From the NCBI GenBank assembly GCA_017405765.1, contig JAFQZS010000003.1:1-64000 (forward strand): a DNA stretch of 64,000 bases, written 5' to 3'. Under the pieces are notes generated by a model. It was not told where the DNA came from. It saw only the letters and a list, made by a program, of their open reading frames with translations, and made no database searches. This document shows positions 58,826 to 64,000 of this stretch, piece after piece (the stretch's first letter is position 1; every line of letters starts with the position of its first letter). The stretch comes from Clostridia bacterium. Lineage in GTDB: Bacteria > Bacillota > Clostridia > Oscillospirales > RGIG577. The position numbers were made by a program, and so were the translations under genes.

Positions 58826-58876
58826 ATGCGCGCCTCCTCTCTTTTTTTAAGTATATCATAAAAATAAAAATGCGTA

Positions 58877-58915
58877 TTGACAAAAACACATAAACTGTAT
58901 ATATTGTATATATAC
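58877..58915 (+). promoter_or_regulatory. Promoter and palindromic operator of the GntR gene
   Basis: TTGACA (58877-58882), 17 bases and TATATT (58900-58905). The -10 box lies inside the palindrome GTATATATTGTATATATAC (58897-58915, 8-bp arms), a typical autoregulatory site. Confidence 0.78.
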
Positions 58916-58935
58916 GGACTGTACGGGGTGATAAC

Positions 58936-59313
58936 GTGAACATCTTTATTGACAACAAAAGCGCGCTTCCGATATACGATCAGATATATTCGCAGATAAA
59001 GGCGGCCATAATAAACGGAAGTCTTAAAGAGGACGAGGCGCTTCCCTCGATACGAAATCTTGCAAAGGATCTGCGCATCAGCGTTATTACGACGAAGCGC
59101 GCTTACGACGAGCTGGAAAAAGAGGGCTTTATTTATGCCGTGGCTGCAAAGGGCTTCTTTGTTGCTCCGAAAAACGTGGAGCTTTTGAGAGAGGAAAACC
59201 TTAAAACGATAGAAGGCTATATTGAAAAGATAGCGCGTCTTGCGCCGTCGTGCGGACTTGGCGCGGACGATGTTGCAAAAATGGTAAAGCTTATCATGGA
59301 GGATCTGAAATGA
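58936..59313 (+). CDS. GntR-family regulator, YtrA subfamily
   Basis: 125 residues from GTG 58936, after GGGGTGATAAC. Winged HTH: LPIYDQIYSQIKAAIINGSLKEDEALPSIRNLAKDLRISVITTKRAYDELEKEGFIYAVAAKGFFV, with a short helical tail as in YtrA proteins. These normally precede an ABC-2 transporter operon, but here only a 13-codon frame follows, with an ATGA overlap. It probably represses itself through the operator at 58897-58915. Confidence 0.9.
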   Translation: MNIFIDNKSALPIYDQIYSQIKAAIINGSLKEDEALPSIRNLAKDLRISVITTKRAYDELEKEGFIYAVAAKGFFVAPKNVELLREENLKTIEGYIEKIARLAPSCGLGADDVAKMVKLIMEDLK

Positions 59314-59351
59314 ACGCGGTGGAAAACAAAACAAAAATAAAGGGATCATGA
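59310..59351 (+). pseudogene. 13-codon frame coupled to the GntR gene, possible stub of a lost ABC gene
   Basis: The ATG overlaps the GntR stop (ATGA), as an ABC ATPase start does in YtrA operons, but the frame ends after MNAVENKTKIKGS. It may be a leftover after deletion of the transporter genes, a leader peptide, or chance. Confidence 0.25.
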
Positions 59352-59417
59352 AAGCCGTGCGGCAGTTTACAGGACACGCGATTTTAATATAAAAACTGAT
59401 TTTCGGGAGGAAAACTT

Positions 59418-60176
59418 ATGGAGCTTATATGGCACGGTACTGCATCGGTGGAAATAAGGAACGCATCGGGACACATGCTTTTCGATCCGTTCGTGCCGCT
59501 TGAGGGCAGCGAAACGAAAACCGGTATAGAGGACTTTGACGGATGCACGGACATATTCGTAACGCACGGTCACTTCGACCACATAGTAAGCATTCCAGAA
59601 GTGTGCGAAAGAAATCCCGACGCGCTTGTATACTGCACGAAAACGCCGCATGAAACGCTTAGGAAGAAAGGCGTGCCGGAGGCGAGACTGAGACTTTTAT
59701 CATACGGCGACACGATAGAGACAAAAGGCTTTACTGTGCGCGCATTTCACGGGCGTCATGCACAGCTTGCGAAGGGTGCGTTCGACAGACTGTTATATAT
59801 AAAGAATTCGCCGTACAAGAAAAATATACCGTATATTTTGAAAGAGAACAGTCTTTGTCCCGAAAACGACGAGACGGTGTTTTACCTTGTTGAATGCGGC
59901 GGCAAAACTGTATCTCTGATGGGCAGCTTAAATATGCGGGAGGACGAAACTTATCCGACGGACTGCGACATTTTGGTGCTCCCGTATAACGGATGGAGAG
60001 ACAATCTTACGCCGGCTGTGAAAACGGTGGAGCGGCTAAGGCCGAAAAGGATACTTCTCGATCATTATGACAATACGTTCCCTCCGCTCACGATGCCCAT
60101 TGATCTTTCTCCGATACTTGAAAAGTACGCGGGACGCGCAGAGGCGCTTCGCGCGGGCGAAGCGGTGCGGCTGTGA
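59418..60176 (+). CDS. MBL-fold metal-dependent hydrolase
   Basis: 252 residues behind GGGAGG. MELIWHGTASVEIRNASGHMLFDPF start and IFVTHGHFDHIVSIPEV carry the HxHxDH metal motif. SLMGSLNMREDE and ILLDHYDNTFPP give later ligands. The layout is UlaG/YtnP-like. The substrate could be a lactone or a phosphodiester and cannot be set from the sequence. Confidence 0.9.
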   Translation: MELIWHGTASVEIRNASGHMLFDPFVPLEGSETKTGIEDFDGCTDIFVTHGHFDHIVSIPEVCERNPDALVYCTKTPHETLRKKGVPEARLRLLSYGDTIETKGFTVRAFHGRHAQLAKGAFDRLLYIKNSPYKKNIPYILKENSLCPENDETVFYLVECGGKTVSLMGSLNMREDETYPTDCDILVLPYNGWRDNLTPAVKTVERLRPKRILLDHYDNTFPPLTMPIDLSPILEKYAGRAEALRAGEAVRL

Positions 60177-60194
60177 GATGAGGCGCCTTGGCCG

Positions 60195-60615
60195 CGAGGC
60201 GCGGCGTGGGTATTTTGAACCAAGGTTCAAAGGCTCCTTTTTAAGTTTTCTTTGTCTTGCTTGAAAAGCAAGACAATTTTTTAAAACTCCGTTCTAAAGA
60301 CTTTATTGGCCTGCGCGGCGGGCGTGCGACACCCAAAGCCTTCCCCCCTTGGGCCCCCAAAAAAAATGAGGTTATTTTTTGGGGGACCCGAATGGAAGGT
60401 GTCTGCGAAGCAGACGGATGAGGGGTATGCGCATACGCATCCCACGAGGCGCGGCGCTTCTTTAGAACTGTGTTCTACAACTTCCTTTTCAAGTTATCTT
60501 CTCTTGCTTCTAAGCAAGAGAAATGTTTCAAAAGCAGCGCTTTTGTGAAAAGTACGCATCCCCGGCAGGGGTATGAATTTCTTAAAACGGAGTTTTAAGG
60601 TTTTCCCTTGCTTTT
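60195..60615. repeat. Cluster of degenerate hairpin repeats, no gene
   Basis: Three related units. Each has a palindrome of GAAC/GTTC or AAAAC/GTTTT type, TTTGAACCAAGGTTCAAA (60214-60231), TAGAACTGTGTTCTA (about 60463-60477) and CTTAAAACGGAGTTTTAAG (about 60572-60590). Each is then followed by a TTGCTT-x-AAGCAA hairpin (60253-60271, about 60502-60521, about 60598-60611). CGAGGCGCGGCG precedes units 1 and 2. Between them a long inverted repeat around GGGCCCCCAAAAAA / TTTTTTGGGGGACCC (about 60349-60391) adds a large stem. The segment resembles the dispersed miniature repeats of Oscillospirales genomes. Confidence 0.65.
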
Positions 60616-60647
60616 AAGCAAGAAAAAATCCTTATATCCGCATACAA

Positions 60648-60673
60648 AAAAGGAGCGGAAAACCGCTCCTTTT
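60648..60673. terminator. Terminator of the acyl-CoA dehydrogenase gene (bidirectional)
   Basis: An 11-bp stem AAAAGGAGCGG / CCGCTCCTTTT with A-rich and T-rich flanks, 18 bases after the stop at 60691. Confidence 0.85.
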
Positions 60674-60690
60674 ATATTTTTGTTCTTTGC

Positions 60691-61833
60691 TTATTTTACG
60701 CCCATCCACGAGGAGATGACCATCATCTGAACTTCGCTCGTGCCTTCGTAGATCTCCGTGATCTTCGCGTCGCGCATCATGCGCTCGATGGGATACTCTC
60801 TCGTATAGCCGTAGCCGCCGAAAAGCTGCAGGCAGCGTCTTGTTACGTCGGATGCGTTTCTTGCGGCAACAAGCTTTGCCATAGCGGAATACTGCGAATA
60901 GGGCTCGCCGTTGTCCTTTGCGTTAGCCGCACGGTAAACGAGCAGTCTTGCCGCTTCGGTGTTTGCCTTCATCTGAGCAAGCTCGAACTGCGTGTTCTGG
61001 AACTGGCTTATGCGCTTGCCGAACTGAACTCTTTCGGTAACGTACTTAACGGTCTCGTCTATAGCGCCCTCTGCGATGCCGAGCGCCTGAGCGGCGATAC
61101 CTATGCGGCCGCCGTCGAGCGTAGCCATTGCTACCTTAAAGCCCTTGCCAAGCTCGCCGAGCAGGTTTTCCTTCGGAAGCTTAACGTCTTCAAAAATAAG
61201 CTCGCAGGTAGCCGAGCCGCGGATACCCATCTTTTCCTCATGCTTGCCAATGGAGAATCCGGGAGTGTCCTTTTCAAGGATAAACGCGCTTATGCCTTTA
61301 TTGCCCTTAGATTTATCGGTCATGGCGAATATAACGTAAACGTCTGCCTCGCCTGCATTCGTGATGAATATCTTGGAGCCGTTTACGAGCCAATGGTCGC
61401 CGCAGTCAACGGCAGTAGTGAGCTGGCCTGCCGCGTCGGTGCCTGCTCCGGGCTCGGTAAGACCGAATGCGCCGAGAAGCTTGCCCGAGCACAGACCGGG
61501 AAGATATTTTTTCTTCTGCTCTTCGGTGCCGAAGTTGTATATCGGCCAAACGCAAAGAGAAGTATGACCCGAAATGATAACCGCCGTTGTAGCGCATACC
61601 TTTGCTATCTCCTCGATGCACTGAGCATATGAGAGGTTGTCCATTCCTGCGCCGCCCCACTCTTCGGGGAAGGGGATACCGAGCATGCCCATTTCGGCCA
61701 TCTTTTCAACGGTCTCTCTGGGGAAACGCTCCGTTCTGTCGATCTCTGCCGCAAGCGGCTTTACTTCCTGTTCGGCAAACTGACGGTATAATTCAACAAG
61801 TTCTTCGTGCTCGCTGTCAAGTCTGAAATCCAT
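60691..61833 (-). CDS. Acyl-CoA dehydrogenase (butyryl-CoA dehydrogenase type)
   Basis: 380 residues, the standard length. GAFGLTEPGAGTDAAGQLTTAV and IFITNAGEADVYVIFAMT are FAD/substrate segments. The C-terminus has LQLFGGYGYTREYPIERMMRDAKITEIYEGTSEVQ, with the catalytic Glu in IYEGTSE. Enzymes of this type reduce crotonyl-CoA in butyrate formation, together with EtfAB. No etf, thl, crt or hbd genes are in the window, so the substrate class stays open. The start follows AAAGGAG. Confidence 0.93.
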   Translation of the reverse strand: MDFRLDSEHEELVELYRQFAEQEVKPLAAEIDRTERFPRETVEKMAEMGMLGIPFPEEWGGAGMDNLSYAQCIEEIAKVCATTAVIISGHTSLCVWPIYNFGTEEQKKKYLPGLCSGKLLGAFGLTEPGAGTDAAGQLTTAVDCGDHWLVNGSKIFITNAGEADVYVIFAMTDKSKGNKGISAFILEKDTPGFSIGKHEEKMGIRGSATCELIFEDVKLPKENLLGELGKGFKVAMATLDGGRIGIAAQALGIAEGAIDETVKYVTERVQFGKRISQFQNTQFELAQMKANTEAARLLVYRAANAKDNGEPYSQYSAMAKLVAARNASDVTRRCLQLFGGYGYTREYPIERMMRDAKITEIYEGTSEVQMMVISSWMGVK

Positions 61834-61906
61834 ATAGACATCTCCTTTTAAAGTGTATATTTTTCAAAAACGGGCGAAAGATCCGTTTTTAAATAGCGAT
61901 TCGGGC

Positions 61907-62689
61907 TCAGCCCGCAGTAGATCCGCCGTCTATAACGAAGTTCGAGCCGGTCATATAGCCCGACATGTCGGATGCAAGATATACTGCTGCCGCGCCGATC
62001 TCCTCAAGTTTTGCAAAACGCTTCAAAGCCGTGCGGCTGAGTAACGCGTCGCGTACCTTCGGATTGTCAAGCTGATCTGCGTTTATCTCGGTGCGAACGT
62101 ATCCGGGGCAGATGCAGTTTACGGTAATATCATATTTGCCCCACTCAAGCGCAAGCGACTTCGATACGTTTACAACGCCTGCCTTTGCGGCGCTGTAAGG
62201 AGTTATGCGCTTCGTGCCCTTTAAGCCTGCTGCGGAAGCCACGTTTATGATGCGGCCGCCGGTGCCCTGCTTTATCATCTGCCTTGCGGCTGCGGTATCG
62301 CAGAAGAAAACGGCCTTAAGGTCGAGGTTCAATACCTTGTCCCACTGCTCGGGCGTGATATTAACGGCCTTCTCGGTAACGGCACTGCCTGCGTTTGCTA
62401 CCATGATATCGAGCTTGCCCATTATCTCAACTGTCTTGTCGATAAGATTCTGAAGTCTTGCCATATCGGTAACGTCGGTGGGAATGCCCTCCGAGCGAAC
62501 GCCGAGAGTCCTTATCTCTTCGCTTACGCGCTTGCAGTCGTCTGCGTTTCTTGCGGCAACTACTACATCAGCGCCGAATTTTGCCAAAGATACGGCGATC
62601 TGATATCCTATGCCCTTCGTGCCGCCCGTTACGATGGCTACCTTGCCCTTTAAGTCAAAGCTCGGAAAAGTTACTTCATTGATAGTCAT
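61907..62689 (-). CDS. SDR-family oxidoreductase
   Basis: 260 residues from ATG 62689, after GGGGGG; 21 codons upstream are open and hydrophobic but have no start signal. VAIVTGGTKGIGYQIAVSLAKFG, VANAGSAV and YSAAKAGVVNVSKSLALEWGKYDITVNCICPGYVRTEI. It is a classical NAD(P) alcohol/ketone dehydrogenase; the substrate is unknown. It lies 73 bases upstream of the acyl-CoA dehydrogenase and may be co-transcribed with it. Confidence 0.92.
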   Translation of the reverse strand: MTINEVTFPSFDLKGKVAIVTGGTKGIGYQIAVSLAKFGADVVVAARNADDCKRVSEEIRTLGVRSEGIPTDVTDMARLQNLIDKTVEIMGKLDIMVANAGSAVTEKAVNITPEQWDKVLNLDLKAVFFCDTAAARQMIKQGTGGRIINVASAAGLKGTKRITPYSAAKAGVVNVSKSLALEWGKYDITVNCICPGYVRTEINADQLDNPKVRDALLSRTALKRFAKLEEIGAAAVYLASDMSGYMTGSNFVIDGGSTAG

Positions 62690-62865
62690 TACTTTTACCC
62701 CCCAATAAATAATAAAAATATAGTGTTGTTTTAAAAATCCCTTGAATACCACATAAAATACAATTATATGATAACATTTAATACAAATGTTTTCAAGTAT
62801 AAATACACCAAAAAACAGATAAACATGTCATGTTTTTTTAGGAAACAGCCACAAATAAGCTGCGC

Positions 62866-64000
62866 TTACAGCTCGGAAAGAATGCGTTTCTTGGAGCTTT
62901 CGACCTCAAAATATACTTTTTCTGTATCTATAGTCTTATACTCGCCGTCTTTATATACTGCCTGTCCGTCTATCATCGTCATGATTATTGATGACGCGTC
63001 GAGCGAATATATAATATTGGAAAGAAGATCGTGCTCGGGCTGCATGGACGGCGTGTCCAGATCTATAACGACGAGATCTGCGCGCGCGCCTTCCTTTAAT
63101 ACGCCGCAGTCTGCGCGCCCCTGAGCGCGCGCCCCAACTTCGGTCACGCTCTTTAAGGCTTCCTTTACGCCTATAAGCTTGGGGTCGCCCGAAACTCCCT
63201 TGTGAAGCAGAGAAAAAATCTTCAGATCGGCAAAGAGATCAAGCGCATTATTGCTTGAGGGGCCGTCGGTGCCCAGCCCTACGCTTATGCCCGTCTTGAG
63301 CGCGCGCGGTATGTCTGCAATGCCGCTTGCAAGCTTTAAGTTGCTTACGGGGCAGTGAGCTATCGTAACGCCGCAGCGCGACAGTATCTCAAAGTCGCCG
63401 TCCTCAAGAACGACGCAGTGCGCCGCCGTAACAGGCATTTTGAAAAGCCCCAGCTTTTCAAAATAGGCGGGAGGCGTAAGGCCGTGACGCGCCTTACACT
63501 CCTCGACTTCCTTTTTTGTCTCGGAAAGGTGGATGTGAACGCGCGCGTCCTTTCCCTTTAAATATGCGGCCAGATCGCCGACTATGCCGGGGTTTGAGGT
63601 GTATTCGCCGTGGATCGAGAAATCGGCTAAAATACGGCCGCCGCACGATTTGTGGATCGTTTCAAAATTGCGCTTTTCGCATAAAAAGTTAGCGTTTTCA
63701 AAAAGAGGCTTTCCGTCGAAGCTAGTTATGCCCGACGATATGTTTATCTTAAAGCCGCTTTCCTGTGCGGCGCGCACTATCGCATCGGTGTGAAAATACA
63801 TCTCCGTTGAAGCGGCAGTACCGTATTTCATCATTTCGGCTATGCCGAGGAGCATTGAATGATATACGTCGTCCGGCGTCATCTTGGCCTCAAAGGGGAA
63901 TATTTTAGTAAAAAGCCAGTCGGAAAGCGCCATGCCTTCGCCGTATCCGCGAAGCAGCGTCATCGGCGAGTGGGCGTGTATGTTAAAAAGTGCGCTCATA
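62866..64000 (-). CDS. Amidohydrolase, S-adenosylhomocysteine/methylthioadenosine deaminase type, 5' truncated
   Basis: At least 377 residues are in the window; the first about 60 lie beyond base 64000. NIHAHSPMTLLRGYGEGMALSDWL carries the metal-binding HxH with the family's MTLLRG motif. HIHLSETKKEVEECKARHG, AAHCVVLEDGDFEILSRCGVTIAHCPVSNLKLASGIAD and GLGTDGPSSNNALDLF supply later ligands. Such enzymes deaminate adenosyl nucleosides or related purines. The exact substrate is not certain. Confidence 0.9.
   Translation of the reverse strand, partial: MSALFNIHAHSPMTLLRGYGEGMALSDWLFTKIFPFEAKMTPDDVYHSMLLGIAEMMKYGTAASTEMYFHTDAIVRAAQESGFKINISSGITSFDGKPLFENANFLCEKRNFETIHKSCGGRILADFSIHGEYTSNPGIVGDLAAYLKGKDARVHIHLSETKKEVEECKARHGLTPPAYFEKLGLFKMPVTAAHCVVLEDGDFEILSRCGVTIAHCPVSNLKLASGIADIPRALKTGISVGLGTDGPSSNNALDLFADLKIFSLLHKGVSGDPKLIGVKEALKSVTEVGARAQGRADCGVLKEGARADLVVIDLDTPSMQPEHDLLSNIIYSLDASSIIMTMIDGQAVYKDGEYKTIDTEKVYFEVESSKKRILSEL

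Noticed and set aside
60195-60615. Possible CRISPR array in the repeat cluster
   Set aside because: Units are only three, unevenly spaced and degenerate, with no constant spacer length and no cas gene nearby.

Overview
This window looks like a chromosome segment of a strictly anaerobic Clostridia-type Firmicute, probably a gut Oscillospirales or related lineage. The pointers are a FabT-to-AccA type II fatty acid operon using FabK, two [FeFe]-hydrogenase-type proteins including a sensory HydS, TnpX and MobQ mobile elements, and an acyl-CoA dehydrogenase. No rRNA or tRNA gene and no CRISPR array was seen. Species cannot be fixed from the sequence alone.

Layout. 0-6.4 kb is host DNA: the tail of a biotin-carrier protein, a 48-residue small ORF, a P2-type cation ATPase behind a yybP-ykoY (Mn2+) riboswitch, a P-loop ATPase, and an Old Yellow Enzyme family reductase. 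About 6.6-19.8 kb is integrative island 1: tyrosine integrase, XRE repressor-like gene, divergent excisionase-like gene, a non-coding block with an origin-of-transfer-like hairpin, and two giant secreted proteins as cargo (eight Big2 repeats in one; a caspase/CHAT-like domain, He_PIG-like domains, beta-helix-like modules and two Big2 repeats in the other). 19.98-22.2 kb is host again: an EamA transporter broken by a one-base deletion and an M20 amidohydrolase. About 22.3-32.05 kb is integrative island 2: TnpX-like large serine recombinase, TnpW-like gene, MobQ relaxase, two DUF3847-like genes flanking a recognisable oriT, and a defence cargo operon. That operon runs controller (C) protein, methyltransferase, Bpu10I-family endonuclease, three-helix membrane protein, TIR-like protein. 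Four small coupled or regulatory genes follow.

32.2-41.8 kb is one leftward type II fatty acid operon (fabT-fabH-acpP-fabK-fabD-fabG-fabF-accB-fabZ-accC-accD-accA) with a promoter and palindromic operator ahead of fabT. 42.0-44.7 kb is a metal-resistance locus (ArsR/CadC-like regulator, free HMA metallochaperone, P1B ATPase). 44.7-49.2 kb is an FMN-riboswitch riboflavin operon (ribD-ribE-ribBA-ribH) ending in a HAD phosphatase. 49.2-50.4 kb is an iron alcohol dehydrogenase. 50.7-55.2 kb is a leftward H2-metabolism and sensing operon (thioredoxin-like 2Fe-2S protein, HydS-PAS, SpoIIE/PP2C phosphatase, HydA). 55.4-60.2 kb holds a kinase, an ADP-ribosylglycohydrolase-SseB fusion, a DNA glycosylase, an orphan YtrA-like GntR regulator and an MBL-fold hydrolase. 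A hairpin-repeat cluster fills 60.2-60.6 kb, followed by an acyl-CoA dehydrogenase, an SDR oxidoreductase and an amidohydrolase cut by the window end.

The main points of interest are these. The two islands share a homologous oriT region of about 140 bp, although only island 2 has a relaxase, so island 1 may be mobilised in trans. A TIR-like gene is translationally coupled to a small membrane-protein gene downstream of a complete restriction-modification cassette, which is a possible Thoeris-like or otherwise undescribed two-component defence module. Island 1 carries a secreted caspase-fold giant.
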